NCBI GenBank assembly: GCA_964445645.1
Contig: CAYULH010000001.1
Span: 92,268-156,267 of the forward strand
DNA: 64,000 bases
DNA from: Aureispira sp964445645
GTDB taxonomy: Bacteria > Bacteroidota > Bacteroidia > Chitinophagales > Saprospiraceae
Direction of reading: 5' to 3'
Below the pieces are notes generated by a model. That model was not told where the DNA came from. It saw only the letters and a program-made list of their open reading frames with translations, and ran no database searches. Within the stretch, counting starts at the first letter, position 1; each line of letters begins with the position of its first letter. Both the position numbers and the translations under genes were made by a program. This document shows, piece after piece, positions 12,001 through 18,703 of this stretch.

Positions 12001-12264
12001 ACAGATTGTGTTTTCCCCAATACGATGACTCCAAATAACGATGGGGTAAACGATGCCTTTATTGTGCCTTGTTTGGATGGGCTGGAAGGAACAAAGTTGA
12101 CGGTATTCAATCGTTGGGGCGATTTATTATACCAGAATGACAACTATGAAAACAACTGGGATGCTACGCACAATGGAGCACCTGTACCTGATGCTACTTA
12201 CTTTTACATCATGGAGCTGGCCGATGGGCGCAAGTTCCAAGGTTTTATAGAAGTGCGCCGATAA
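1..12264 (+). CDS. Giant T9SS type B surface adhesin, 5'-partial
   Basis: The frame is open from the first base, so the real start lies upstream; about 4087 residues are visible. In order: about six DUF11-like beta-sandwich repeats (roughly nt 400-3230, with motifs such as VQYNIDF, VVQYRLELRV, FFDITVRNIG), about 22 Ig/PKD-like repeats of about 80 residues each starting near a Cys (nt 3280-8820; CEGD, WTGPNGF), 11 repeats of about 90 residues starting [FYND]AG-x3-x2-C (nt 8829-11720), one cadherin/VCBS-like unit (PVANADSFVL, nt 11722-12000), and a gliding-motility-associated C-terminal domain (FPNTMTPNNDGVNDAF, FNRWGDLLY; nt 12004-12261). That last domain is the type B sorting signal, so the product should be exported by T9SS and held at the surface. 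The linked sprF-like and OmpA genes support this. Composition is rich in Asn, Thr and Ser and poor in Lys. The role as an adhesin or filament is inferred from architecture. Confidence 0.93.
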   Translation, partial: GPYTRLILPPNFQFDNATFGGSAQTIRNLGTINVGAPNNFVIDPIAQSNSNSTTNDTIFAPVGSRVILLEYPVGSMVQGGVALISEVCITVAPNAPIGIPVDLCVQGMYQFGNTPTGVNGPIAGSNVCVSITPILFLFDKRINGSNGIYNQVPGGGASNCHIHQYQLHVDIAAAGTLTGPITITDQLPGELRYLGNISLPAGCSAVEPTIGGLGGNLTVTCNGSFAGSTANIDLQVTFDAAVSDTLDETICDDTDITNSAAINVPGSPSQSDAVQTHVEHLLLEHGNNAGGPVFIGQTVQYNIDFRITEYTAGVDAAVITFIVPDGMVYNPASLTWAGTPVNAANVTIAPGPGTGSTVTVDVHTQNGANILPCNSPVLQYTADVNPTYANGDPVLSRDRLTHTSTIVYDLVEGATACQTGAGTPIDVVDISFQKTVNNSPPTGPGRNGQWWPGDVVQYRLELRVPSLDLDDVVISDFFPLPIHDVTDLAATFGTDVRFDPTSCWTNPPITYTIDPSTNGLIMDFGDISDAVTGGCVDIVLLIDIPITTIPFANGLFHSNFMQVNSDNSGADNITDAVLTLIQVGAPDLQLTKGIVSSDNPNVNISPNVTPPNGNATGANAGDQLFFDITVRNIGAAPGYDVQIRDVAPPELTNCALVAPTPVVDGSNNPVAFTGGFTGNTLTINLVSPDDSIGFAGAASSNDQYTVSYVCEVIGSIPSGSNFENTAAVDWASARGVQKFPPITDNATVATATPTMNKVVDYIAPNYSGTNNRASIGEVVAYELQVFVPEGNLNNVLLRDQLDAGLAFVGLDSIVLCNSSGFNNIMTSNAGGFSAVQSGVVFSNVNANPIGQDRVMTLDFGNLTNLDTDNQQDTIKIFYRTIVVNEASNVDGDRLRNNARLEWDNPNSAGGRSNTTVRSGFVTVVEPQIIVTKSFTPNEVLPGNNAFVTITVRNPSTSSAPAFDVNLTDILPTGMNFVAGFSAGGTANITRPPSNGGGTITAQWDTINVGEIYSITFEIQISNAITPCTTLTNCANITWESIADADQPNQPSAFSSNLGVPRTGNQGGPGGAANTYTQDSCANLDVIIDNTFDPFITANTPICEGDRAVLSVQQYSGNIVRYNWTGPGVPAGFNNYELVIDPVTTADTGTYFVFVELDGCVTDTSNFFSLQLRPQPADPVIIPSDTTVCEGSSLQFSTATVANSYQWTGPNGFTANAATTPIIAPVTLSDAGGYTLVITNNQGCSSNPVTSTVTVIPRPIAPNINNNSPICSGDILQLSTSANASLYQWVAPNGQDTITTTSTLSIAPSSNLYLAGNWTLAVINANNCTSQPSATSTVLINSTPANPFASNSGPICEGDAIQLSVNAIAGATYNWYSDPALTNLVATGQNPTIGGLTAANSPISYYVQINSNGCLSDTSSTVVIVNSNPANFAPSYTSLCAGDSLFLLANTAATGYSWVGPSGFVSNLQDPIIANANASNSGSYVVTIQDNNGCSNTGIVQVAVEETPATPVVTSNGPLCQGATLTLNTTTYTGNNVLYNWTTPSGIITTNVATLVINNTTQADSGTYSVAVTVDGCTSLAGNTEVVINANPTATAAANGAVFCEGDALQLSTTTIANSYQWTGPNGFSSTSPNPAAILVASNNAGTYNLVVTNNNGCSSAPDAVAITVNPAPSRPALSSNTPICTGDNLVLSSSSSASSYQWIVPNGQDTITTTNTITINPNGTLYQDGAWSVVIVDANGCASTASLPTQVVINALPNAATASNNGPVCTGANAQLMATTAAGAQYNWYTNRAATNLFATAQNPVVNNITTTTTYYLVVTVNGCAAPLDSTTVTVLPTPNAPNLPADFAVCEGETITLSTTTAASQYNWTGPNGFSSSAQNPAVIRPATLADAGIYTLSIMDNNGCVSQDSSVQVTVNAAPTAPILTNNSALCEGDTLRLATTAIANTYQWMAPNGLDTITTSNNLQILPSNTAYYQSGNWTLIIQNTNACPSQPSAASSVVINSSVNAPIASNNGPVCTSGAVMVSTPSATGATYQWYSDAALTNLIATTASVTINNITRDSSFYVVVNVNGCVSPAGVTTVRVVPTPPAPQVPNDTALCTGEPLALTTTTQATIYNWAGPNGFQSNAQQPIVINSATAANAGTYTLSVIDSNGCTSASNSFDVTVNAAPLAPTIVSNSPVCFGDTLTIGSSSTCGQSQWIGPNGNSPGTLGTVGGSNVLWTRGSQTAIPANNANYLAGNWYMVCIDTLTGCRSISNTITITIQPTPIVSAFNGGAICAGTDGFLSATPIAGASYAWYSDSTLTTLVATTRTATIPNLTNSTTFYVVATVNGCASVAASTTIPVNANPVTPVPTYLPLCQLDTLFLFANAGANTATYAWSGPNGFNSNLENPVIPNAYPFNAGSYTLTVTDSLGCSAFSTVEVTIYPKPATPTITHNAPFCAGSADLTLQTQAYFGTNVQYWWTRPNGTIDTTIVPSLVIANAQLSDTGLYQLQVLVDGCISLLGDQLIRLHPIPAAPAVPADFAVCEGEAIVLSTTTAAAAYFWTGPNGFQSNLPSPTVVNATAVDAGTYQLVVANQQGCLSPDSGVVVTVNSAPAAPTITHNSPLCFGDTLVLTSSSACGQSQWIGPNGNSAGTLGSPGGNNPLWTLGSTTRIPATDPNYLSGAWYMVCIDTTTGCQSISNTINVTITDISAIPVAFNNSPVCMGDAVQLTTASVVGASYAWYSDATLTNLVATVQNPTINNITNDTTFYLTITVNGCTSLAGSTVVRVHPIPAAPSISANFAVCEGDAIVLSTTTQAASYNWTGPNGFQSNQQSPSVVVNASLVDSGLYTLFIIDNNGCQSADTSVFVQVNPIPTTPIITSNNSPICAGNDLILVANAASVGSTYTWYLSNGLPIGTGQTLTLTSATANQAGDYYVTVALNGCESPASAMTTAIIDTIPTVTAFAGADQALCDSSSTNLAATGAVGVQGMWTTTSTATIANPMAANSAVYNLPVGISTFFWTLSSGACRDFSADSMQIDVTPISTDIANAGLDQNLCGQNTATLTATAPTTALGRWTQSSSQAGQGIVITNPNNPTTTVTGLQQGQSYNFTWVLSNGNCGDYSSDVVQINIDVAPPDNAYAGTNILLCNQNSTNLAAFVSQYGTGLWTSTSSATIIDPTLSNTLVINLPQDTSVFVWTLSNGTCQDYSTDTVLVVVSTTNDTADAGLNQVVCSVNAVNLAAIAPAAGTGRWSQTAAQAAQGVVIVTPNDPNSQVVGLSSGTTYAFTWTLSNGTCIDYSSDITTVTVNATPPDNAFAGNDINLCGANTSSNLAATVPTVATGLWTTTSTATISNPTQPNSTVSGLSNGANVFVWTLSAGSCIDYDRDTVIITVTAPSSDIADAGLDSAYCNQSTITLNAAAPSVGGGYWAQTPSQASLGAVINNPTNPNSTVSNLTAGITYTFTWTLTNGGCVDYSSDQTLITIDVLPSNVAYAGEDTVLCGGNATQLNGLVPPIGTGFWTTNDSATITTPTDAQSLVVNINQDTTTYYWTLSNGACVDYSVDSVQVVLSPLSSDIAFAGFDAVLCGVDSIILNAAAPTTSTGVWTQSAGQLSQGVVITDPTNPNSSVTGIVSGQVYTFTWTLSTVGCANFSTDDVTYTINALPPEVAYAGPDIILCSGNSTVMDANNPIFSTGQWSSNSSSAVIINPTLNNSTVVNLPIDTIEFYWSLSNGSCLDYSVDTMLVIVTATTSVDTANAGLDIAICNADTAQLMALTPTVAAGRWIQSNNQASAGVIIDNLTAPTTLVRGLQLDSTYTFTWALSNGPCLDYDTDAVRVEVSSLPTDAAYAGEDFVICGIDTAIVTATTPSVGTGLWTTTSGATIVTPPNTRTELVNLGLGANVFIWTLSNGACTDYSSDTIIITTDDAPVANADSFVLIYNSTGNTIDVLSNDQLNNNWVISITQDIGSGRLTNLGDGTFDILLQDVLVDQQFIYQLCNPNCPAVFCDTALVLLDVQGGTDCVFPNTMTPNNDGVNDAFIVPCLDGLEGTKLTVFNRWGDLLYQNDNYENNWDATHNGAPVPDATYFYIMELADGRKFQGFIEVRR

Positions 12265-12274
12265 AGGAGGAGGT

Positions 12275-12319
12275 TTTGAACTGGTAGCGTTATTATAGGA
12301 ACAAGTCTACCAGTTCAAA
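12275..12319 (+). promoter_or_regulatory. Intercistronic hairpin between adhesin and sprF-like gene
   Basis: A perfect 13-bp inverted repeat, TTTGAACTGGTAG (12275-12287) and CTACCAGTTCAAA (12307-12319), with a 19-nt loop, starts 11 bases after the adhesin stop codon. No T-run follows directly, so it is not a standard terminator. It could stabilise the 3' end of the upstream message or partly attenuate read-through into the sprF-like gene. Confidence 0.55.
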
Positions 12320-12368
12320 TTGAGCAAGCATTTAAAAAAAAATTAAAGACAATAAAAGATAAAAAGCC

Positions 12369-13295
12369 ATGCTTAGAATTTTACTAACAACAGCTTTATT
12401 GCTCTTGGCTTGGATGGCACATAGCCAACAAGATGCCCAATACACGCAATTTATGTTCAATAAATTGTATTACAACCCTGCTTATGCAGGTGCCAAAGAA
12501 GCCCTGTGTTTGTCGGCTATTTATAGAAATCAATGGATAGGAATAGATGGGGCACCACAAACCGCTACGTTTAATATTCATGCCCCAGTGTGGAAGCGCA
12601 GAATGGGCGTGGGCTTGTCGGTCACTAATGATAGAATTGGTTTGTCTGATCGTTGGAATTTTGATCTGAATTATGCTTACAGGATTGCACTAAAGAACGA
12701 AGCAACTTTGAGCATTGGTCTTAGAGGTACTTTATCCTATATGAGTATTCGCTGGGACAATGCCCAATTGACACAAAGCCTCGATCAGTCGGTGCCAGCA
12801 GCCGAAAACAGCAAAGTATTGCCCAATTTTGGGGCAGGGGTGTATTATCAAGCCCGCAATTGGTATGTGGGATTCTCTATTCCTCGTTTGTTTAAGAATC
12901 GTATTGATTTTAATAACAATAGCCAATCTACTATTGAGCCAGAGCTTACCCAACATTACTTCCTAACAGGAGGTGTTTCTATTGATATTGCCAAAAATGT
13001 GAGTTTGCAGCCCAATGTAATGTTGAAGTATGTACCCAATACGCCTTTTGATGCGGATATTAATTTGAGTGTGGTGTTTTTTGAGAAAGTATTGTTTGGG
13101 GTGACTTACAGAGTGGGAGATTCGGTAGATGGTTTGTTGCAATGGAGAATTGTGCCACAGTTTACGATTTCCGCAGCGTATGACTTTACACTTACACCTT
13201 TACAATCGTACAATGCAGGGAGTTTTGAGGTGATGTTGCAATATTGTTTCTGTTGCCAAAAAGGCAAACGTTTACACAATCCAAGATTCTTTTAG
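12369..13295 (+). CDS. PorP/SprF family type IX secretion membrane protein
   Basis: 308 residues, the usual size for PorP/SprF. An N-terminal signal peptide (MLRILLTTALLLLAWMAHSQQ) is followed directly by the family hallmark QYTQFMFNKLYYNPAYAG, then alternating beta-strand segments typical of an outer-membrane barrel (GVGLSVTNDRIGL, VYYQARNWYVGFSIPRLF, LFGVTYRVGDSVDGLLQW). The ATG at 12369 lies right before the signal peptide. Family members are encoded next to giant T9SS substrates and help their secretion or attachment; SprF with SprB is the known example. Here the gene lies 105 bp after the giant adhesin and 23 bp before an OmpA-like gene on the same strand, so the three probably form one unit. 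The dedicated partnership is inferred from position. Confidence 0.9.
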   Translation: MLRILLTTALLLLAWMAHSQQDAQYTQFMFNKLYYNPAYAGAKEALCLSAIYRNQWIGIDGAPQTATFNIHAPVWKRRMGVGLSVTNDRIGLSDRWNFDLNYAYRIALKNEATLSIGLRGTLSYMSIRWDNAQLTQSLDQSVPAAENSKVLPNFGAGVYYQARNWYVGFSIPRLFKNRIDFNNNSQSTIEPELTQHYFLTGGVSIDIAKNVSLQPNVMLKYVPNTPFDADINLSVVFFEKVLFGVTYRVGDSVDGLLQWRIVPQFTISAAYDFTLTPLQSYNAGSFEVMLQYCFCCQKGKRLHNPRFF

Positions 13296-13318
13296 ATTAT
13301 TTAGTAGACATTATTATC

Positions 13319-15994
13319 ATGAAAATTTTATACACCACCCTTTTCCTAGTTGCTTGGGTTTCTTATAGCTGTGGTCAAGGCAATGATGCTAAAGCAAATC
13401 GCCATTATGAGAATTTGGGGTATGCACAATATATTCAACTCAAAGGTGGACAAAGCTGGATGAGTTACGACAAGGAAACGCTAATCAAACTCGGAGATAG
13501 TTATCGCAAAACGGCCGATTTTAAAAATGCCGAAAAAGCCTATGAGACGCTACTCAAGTTTCAGGGTATAGATCCTATTTATAGATTGTATTATGCACAA
13601 GCCTTGCAGTCCAATGGTTTTTATGGCAAAGCCTCTCAACAATATTACCAAGCACAACAAGAAATGAATGCTGCTCAAGCAGAGCAGGAGCAAGACAAAC
13701 GTCCACAAGAAGGATTTGAAGCCTGCAATCAAGTGAATGCTTTTCGTGCCAAGGGTATTGTAAAGCTATACAATGCCACGGCACTCAATACCCCCAAGTT
13801 AGATTTTAGCCCAACTTATTATAAGGATGGGTTGGTCTTTGTTTCTACTCGTAAGAATGCCAGTATGAACCAGCAGGATGAATGGATTAATGACAACTGT
13901 ATGGATTTGTATTATGCGCCCATTCAAGAAGGGCAAATCATGGCACCCCAACCATTCTCGGATGAATTGAATGGCAAATTCCATGAAGGGCCTGTCTCGT
14001 TTACAGACGACCAGCAAAAGATTTTCTTTTCTAGAAACAACTATATTCGCGGCAAGCGCAAAACGAGCAAAAACAAAATTACCAAGCTAAAAATATACAC
14101 AGCCGAGCAGCAAAAAGGACTCTGGAAGAACATTACGGAGTTGCCGTTTAATAGCGATGAATACGATGTATGCCACCCTGCTTTGAGTGCTGATGAGCGT
14201 ATCTTGGTGTTTTCTAGCAGCAAGGGCGAGGGACACCAAGGGGGGATGGATTTGTATGCGAGTCTTTGGGTGGGGGGGACTTGGACAACACCTATCAACT
14301 TGGGGCCAGAAATCAATACCAAAGGCAATGAGTTGTTTCCTTATTTGTACAAAGATGGCAGCTTGTATTTTGCCTCTACAGGGCATGGTGGCTTGGGTGG
14401 TTTGGATATGTTTGTGGCCTTGTTTACAGGCAACAATGAGCAGGCAGACTGGAAATTTCCGCTCAATATTGGCGCACCTTTTAATTCGCCTTATGATGAT
14501 TTTGGTTTAATTCTGAATGCAGAAGAAAATGCAGGTTTCTTGACCAGCAATCGTTTGGGAGGACAAGGGCAGGATGATATTTATCAGTTTACTATTCAAT
14601 CTAGTGGCAGTCTGAAAACAGTAAAACCTCGGCCACAATTCCCAATGCAAATTTGTGTGTATGATAAGAAAACCAATGAACGTTTGGAAGGGGCAGAAGT
14701 AACCATTCGCAAAAAAAGCCCCTCTAATTTATCGTTAGAACGCCGCCAAGAATTGGGATTGAGTTTGGACGAAAGCCTTATTTTGAGCCTAACCCCTGTG
14801 AGGGAGGGAGCGAATGAGTACACCATTCAGTTGCGCTCGGCCAATGAGGGCCAACGAGATGAGCTAGGCAATAAGCTGGTGGGTGAAACCAAGTCGACCA
14901 ATGATGAGGGTATTTTTCCGTATACCATGTATGCACGAGAGACGTATTTGTTAGAAGCAAAAAAAGAAGGTTATGTAACCGTACAGGAGTACTTTACCAT
15001 GCCAGCAGATGCAGACTTGGAAGAGTTTTGTATAGGTGTGACTAAAAGAAGCGATTTGTTGGCAAGCCAATTAAATGGCAACAACCCCAATAATTCCAAC
15101 AATCCAAATAACCCAAATGATCCCAACAATTCTAACAATAAGGCAGGAGCCAATAATCCCAATACCTCCAATGGTGCTGGCACTACACCAATAAGTCCTA
15201 GTGACTTAATCGGGCCAGATGGCCGCCCCTTGCCTGTTGGCAAGCCTTATGTGGCAGGAGTAGTGCTCAATAAGGAATACAATCGTCCCTTGCCTCGCTC
15301 GGTTGTCACCTTGCTCAATCGTTGTACAGGAGAGGATGAGGTGTATAATATTGACGAAACAGGGCGTTTTGCTTTTTCGTTAGATTGTGGCTGCGATTAT
15401 GTGCTCAAGGCACGCAAAGATCGTTTTATTGGAGCCAACAAGGTCTTGTCTCTAATAAAGCCTGAAGATTGTAAGCCTACCGTAACAGAATTATTAATGA
15501 CCCCCGGCTTTGATCGTTTGGGAGAACCCATTAGCATTGCAGGACGCACCATTACCGAGACACTCAAAGAAGGCGATGTGCTAGAGTTGAGGAATATTTT
15601 CTATGATTTTGACAAATATGACATTCGGGAGGAGGCATCTAAAGATTTGGATCGTTTGGCAGCATTGATGCAGCAATTTCCAAGTATGAAAATTGAGTTG
15701 TCCTCTCATACCGATAGCAGAGGAACCAATGAATATAACAATACCTTGTCTACCAATCGGGCCAAATCGGCCAAGGCGTACTTGGTAAAAAAAGGAATTG
15801 CTGAGGACAGGGTTGTAGCTATTGGTTATGGAGAGCAGCGTTTGCGGAACAAGTGTACAGATGGCTCTAATTGTAGTGAGTACGAGCACCAGCGAAACAG
15901 ACGAACAGAAGTGTTGCTGACAGCTTTTGATCAGGCCGAGTATATCAAGGTATATTATGAGAAGAATGAACCTACCGTGGTAGATCCTAAGTAG
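13319..15994 (+). CDS. OmpA family protein with TPR, PD40 repeats and peptidoglycan-binding domain
   Basis: I start it at the ATG at 13319 (MKILYTTLFLVAWVSYSCGQ), which gives a signal peptide and 891 residues; an upstream in-frame start would overlap the sprF-like gene. The Cys after VSYS could be a lipidation site, although the lipobox is imperfect. Domains in order: TPR-like helices (ADFKNAEKAYETLLKF), WD40-like PD40 propeller strands (DGLVFVSTR, DDQQKIFFSRN, ADERILVFSS, DGSLYFAST), carboxypeptidase-regulatory-like beta-sandwiches, an Asn/Pro-rich linker (about nt 15076-15190), a second regulatory-like domain (YVAGVVLNKEYNRPLPRSVV), and a C-terminal OmpA domain (IFYDFDKYDIR, SSHTDSRGTNEYN, LSTNRAKSAKAYL, GYGEQ). 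The last domain should bind peptidoglycan and anchor the outer-membrane machinery. It is the third gene of the adhesin operon. Confidence 0.9.
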   Translation: MKILYTTLFLVAWVSYSCGQGNDAKANRHYENLGYAQYIQLKGGQSWMSYDKETLIKLGDSYRKTADFKNAEKAYETLLKFQGIDPIYRLYYAQALQSNGFYGKASQQYYQAQQEMNAAQAEQEQDKRPQEGFEACNQVNAFRAKGIVKLYNATALNTPKLDFSPTYYKDGLVFVSTRKNASMNQQDEWINDNCMDLYYAPIQEGQIMAPQPFSDELNGKFHEGPVSFTDDQQKIFFSRNNYIRGKRKTSKNKITKLKIYTAEQQKGLWKNITELPFNSDEYDVCHPALSADERILVFSSSKGEGHQGGMDLYASLWVGGTWTTPINLGPEINTKGNELFPYLYKDGSLYFASTGHGGLGGLDMFVALFTGNNEQADWKFPLNIGAPFNSPYDDFGLILNAEENAGFLTSNRLGGQGQDDIYQFTIQSSGSLKTVKPRPQFPMQICVYDKKTNERLEGAEVTIRKKSPSNLSLERRQELGLSLDESLILSLTPVREGANEYTIQLRSANEGQRDELGNKLVGETKSTNDEGIFPYTMYARETYLLEAKKEGYVTVQEYFTMPADADLEEFCIGVTKRSDLLASQLNGNNPNNSNNPNNPNDPNNSNNKAGANNPNTSNGAGTTPISPSDLIGPDGRPLPVGKPYVAGVVLNKEYNRPLPRSVVTLLNRCTGEDEVYNIDETGRFAFSLDCGCDYVLKARKDRFIGANKVLSLIKPEDCKPTVTELLMTPGFDRLGEPISIAGRTITETLKEGDVLELRNIFYDFDKYDIREEASKDLDRLAALMQQFPSMKIELSSHTDSRGTNEYNNTLSTNRAKSAKAYLVKKGIAEDRVVAIGYGEQRLRNKCTDGSNCSEYEHQRNRRTEVLLTAFDQAEYIKVYYEKNEPTVVDPK

Positions 15995-16019
15995 GTGCAA
16001 ATAGTGAGCATGATTATTA

Positions 16020-16050
16020 CCAGCAGGAAGACTAGAGTACTTCCTGCTGG
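16020..16050 (+). terminator. Terminator of the adhesin/sprF-like/OmpA operon
   Basis: Perfect 11-bp stem CCAGCAGGAAG (16020-16030) and CTTCCTGCTGG (16040-16050) with a 9-nt loop, followed shortly by a T-run (near 16057). It lies 26 bp after the OmpA gene stop codon and faces the convergent polyprenyl synthase gene. Confidence 0.8.
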
Positions 16051-16400
16051 TGGTAATTTTTAGGGAGATTCAGGAGTAAAACAAATGTGTGTTTTGAAGT
16101 AAATTTGCCCTTGTTTTTGCAACAAAACAATTGAATATAGAGCCTTTATCGCATCTATAGGTGTTTGGAATAAAATACGAAACTATCCTTTGATAAATCT
16201 AAAAAAGATATTACCCCGCTTTTGTAGCAAAACCTTTAAAATTGGGGCATGAATTGAACTACTCTAAGCATATTAAATCTAATAAAAACAATTCATTTTA
16301 TCATAAGTTGTTACTAATGAACTGCTTTAGAATTAAAATAAAATCACTTTATGTTTTTGTTTTACTACTGAAAGCCCCTTTTTAGTCTTTGATATTTATT
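16051..16400. other. AT-rich spacer between convergent genes
   Basis: About 350 bp with no credible reading frame. A -7-like TAAATTTG occurs at 16100-16107 on the plus strand, but no TTG sits 20 bp upstream and no plus-strand gene follows. Nothing else recognisable. Confidence 0.6.
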
Positions 16401-17375
16401 CTAATGCTCCCGCTTCATAAGCATTTGCAAGAAATCACGGAGTTTTTGTTTTTTATCCTCGCTCACACTCAGACTTTCCAAGTTTTCCATGGCCTTATTG
16501 CTATAAAAATCCATCAATTTCTGCATTTCTTTAGGAATATCGAGTGCTCTAAAGATATTCGTTACCTTCTCAATCTTGCTATTTTCTTCTGCTACAGGAG
16601 TAGGTTTGGCCAAAAGTGCATTCAATTCGGCTTTGGTGGCATCATCGGCCAACTCCAATGCCTTGATTACGAGCGCAGTTTTTTTGTTTTGCACAATATC
16701 CCCTCCAATGCGTTTGCCAACCTTTGCCTTACTGCCAAATGTATCCAACCAGTCGTCCTTGATTTGGAAGGCAATACCCAAGTTACGACCATAATTGCCA
16801 ATCAATTCAGCTTCTTCTTCAGATGCACCAGCTACCAAAGCACCCATTTTGAGCGCACCATACAACAAAATAGAAGTTTTAAGCTCGATCATACGAATGT
16901 ACTCTTCTAGCGTAACCGTTGTTTGGCTTTCAAAATCTACATCTAATTGTTGTCCATTACAAACCTCAATAGCCACTTTGTTGAAGATAGGAAACAGCTT
17001 TACAAACAAATCATCATCTAATTTTCGCAATTCTTCAAAGGTATACAGCAGCATGACATCGCCTGATAAAATAGCTGTATTAACACTGTATTTCTCATGT
17101 ACACTAGGTTGACCTCGGCGCAGGGGAGAGGCATCCATAATATCATCGTGCATCAACGAAAAATTATGAAAGAGTTCTACAGCCATAGCTACAGGTAAGG
17201 CATCGTTTGGATTTCCTCCAAAAAGCTCACAAGCCAACAAAGAGAGTACGGGGCGAATTTGTTTGCCCTTGAGCGATAAGATATAATCTAATGGCTCATA
17301 GAGTGTTTGAGGCTCTAACTTTGAGAAATTGTTTTGGGTTTGGTAGTTTTGAAATAGTTGTTGTAGTTTTTTCAT
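16401..17375 (-). CDS. Polyprenyl (geranylgeranyl/farnesyl-type) diphosphate synthase
   Basis: 324 residues, normal for a trans-isoprenyl diphosphate synthase. The first Asp-rich motif is MHDDIMDASPLRRGQPSVH and the second is QIKDDWLDTFG, so both Mg-diphosphate-binding sites are intact. KGKQIRP near the N terminus binds the isopentenyl substrate. The enzyme condenses IPP with an allylic diphosphate in the cytoplasm to make C15-C20 or longer chains for quinones, carotenoids or undecaprenol. Chain length cannot be set by eye: there is no bulky aromatic pair directly before DDIMD (residues FSLMH), which fits a C20-type product or longer. It is transcribed alone, with a 449-bp upstream spacer. 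Confidence 0.92.
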   Translation of the reverse strand: MKKLQQLFQNYQTQNNFSKLEPQTLYEPLDYILSLKGKQIRPVLSLLACELFGGNPNDALPVAMAVELFHNFSLMHDDIMDASPLRRGQPSVHEKYSVNTAILSGDVMLLYTFEELRKLDDDLFVKLFPIFNKVAIEVCNGQQLDVDFESQTTVTLEEYIRMIELKTSILLYGALKMGALVAGASEEEAELIGNYGRNLGIAFQIKDDWLDTFGSKAKVGKRIGGDIVQNKKTALVIKALELADDATKAELNALLAKPTPVAEENSKIEKVTNIFRALDIPKEMQKLMDFYSNKAMENLESLSVSEDKKQKLRDFLQMLMKREH

Positions 17376-17824
17376 CGTTTGTGATTGATAAGGAGGTGTG
17401 AAGGGCTTTATGTTTATTTGAAATGTAAAAAATAACCAAACAAAGTACGTTCATAAGTACTCGCAAAGTAATCTGCCTTATTTGATACATGGCATCAAAT
17501 AAGGCAAGCTTAATGCCGAGTCAGGGCAAAATAACCATTTTTTCGTAGGAAAACTTTTTTTGAGGCTATCTAGGACAAAGCTATAAACTATTTTATTTTA
17601 CTCAATAATACTTCGTGGCTTTTTTACTTTTTTTTTCAAAAAAGCTAAAAAAAAATCTTGTATCTAATTGATTATCAGTATTTTGTGTTTTTTATTTCTT
17701 TTTATGTGTAATGAATTGATAATCAAACATATACGGTTTTTTAACAAAGTAAGGACACAAGCAAATTGGCTAGAATAATTTTAAGAAAAGAAATTAACGT
17801 GTGCTTCGTTATACTATAAACTTC
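17376..17824. other. Spacer holding a strong hairpin and repeat fragments
   Basis: 449 bp without a gene, upstream of the polyprenyl synthase. It contains a perfect 13-bp hairpin, TGCCTTATTTGAT (17474-17486) and ATCAAATAAGGCA (17494-17506), loop ACATGGC. The 25 bases at 17459-17483 (ACTCGCAAAG, then ATCTG and CTTA) match 59522-59546 at about 21 positions. TACTTCGTGGCTTTTTTA at 17609-17626 matches the end repeats of the 59494-59592 element. The spacer therefore carries degenerate pieces of the same dispersed repeat. A pyrimidine-rich stretch follows at 17618-17636. Confidence 0.6.
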
Positions 17825-18625
17825 TTACTTAAAATGCTTTTGAATACCTGCCAATATGGTCTGAAATAATCCATCATTAACAGCTACAATCTCTTGCCCA
17901 TGTATAAAATCACGGCCACCCGAAAAGTCACTAACTTGGCCTCCGGCTTGTTGTACCAAAAAAGCACCTGCTGCTACATCCCAAGGAGAGAGGCTATATT
18001 CAAAGTAACCGTCAAAACGGCCACAAGCAACATAGGCCAAATCTAATGCAGCTGATCCAAAACGACGCAATCCACGTGTATCGCGCATAAAACGCTGCAA
18101 TACTTCTATATAAGCGGGCATACGCTCAAAATCATAATATGGAAAACCAGTAGCCAGTAGGCTGTCTTCTAGTTGAGTAGTTGGGCTAACGTGGATAGGC
18201 TTGCCATTTAAAAAAGCAGCCGATGCCCCTTTCCAACTGTAAAACAATTCTTGGCGATTGGCCTCGTATACAATTCCTATGACGGTTTCGCCCTCGTATT
18301 GCAAGGCCAAACTAATAGAAAAGAAAGGCAAGCCGTGTAAAAAGTTGGTCGTGCCATCTAGCGGATCAATAATCCATTGCCAAGGACGCTCTTCGGTGCT
18401 TACGGTGCCCTCTTCGGCCAAGAAACTTGCCTCTGGAACAAGAACTTGAAGCCCTTGTATTAGGCGTTGCTCGGCAGTTTTGTCCACATAGCTCACCAAG
18501 TGATTGCGTTGTTTTTGCTCAATATCAGCAGCACTTACTTTTCCGAGTTCTTGGCATAAAAATGAACCAACTTCTTGGCTCAATTGGCAGCCTTGTTGGC
18601 AAATTTGCTCTAGTTTTTTTTGCAT
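17825..18625 (-). CDS. Inositol monophosphatase family protein (SuhB-like)
   Basis: 266 residues, normal length. It holds the metal-binding signatures of the family: the Glu of FLAEEG, then IIDPLDGTTNFLHGLPFFSI, and the C-terminal SPWDVAAGAFLVQQAGG. These residues coordinate Mg ions that hydrolyse the sugar-phosphate ester. Members act on myo-inositol-1-phosphate or related phosphomonoesters, and SuhB also takes part in transcription complexes in some bacteria; which applies here cannot be seen. A terminator between this gene and the upstream pyrophosphatase gene suggests it has its own promoter. Confidence 0.93.
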   Translation of the reverse strand: MQKKLEQICQQGCQLSQEVGSFLCQELGKVSAADIEQKQRNHLVSYVDKTAEQRLIQGLQVLVPEASFLAEEGTVSTEERPWQWIIDPLDGTTNFLHGLPFFSISLALQYEGETVIGIVYEANRQELFYSWKGASAAFLNGKPIHVSPTTQLEDSLLATGFPYYDFERMPAYIEVLQRFMRDTRGLRRFGSAALDLAYVACGRFDGYFEYSLSPWDVAAGAFLVQQAGGQVSDFSGGRDFIHGQEIVAVNDGLFQTILAGIQKHFK

Positions 18626-18639
18626 AATCTAATTCTAAG

Positions 18640-18680
18640 AAAAAACGCCGCCCTAAAGCAAGATTAGGACAGCGTTTTTT
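18640..18680 (-). terminator. Terminator of the pyrophosphatase gene
   Basis: 17-bp arms at 18640-18656 and 18664-18680 with a 7-nt loop. Two non-identical positions pair as U-G on the minus-strand RNA but would be C-A mismatches on the plus strand. The RNA ends in six U on the minus strand. The hairpin therefore serves the minus-strand gene ending at 18704. Confidence 0.85.
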
Positions 18681-18703
18681 AGTATTGTTGGGAAATTATC
18701 TTC

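Noticed and set aside
13309..13325. TAGACATTAT near the OmpA gene start, resembling the MITE end
   Set aside because: Only ten bases match, there is no inverted partner and it lies next to a start codon in an operon gap.
16097..16107. TAAATTTG promoter-like site on the plus strand
   Set aside because: No TTG at 20 bp upstream and no plus-strand gene downstream before the convergent gene.
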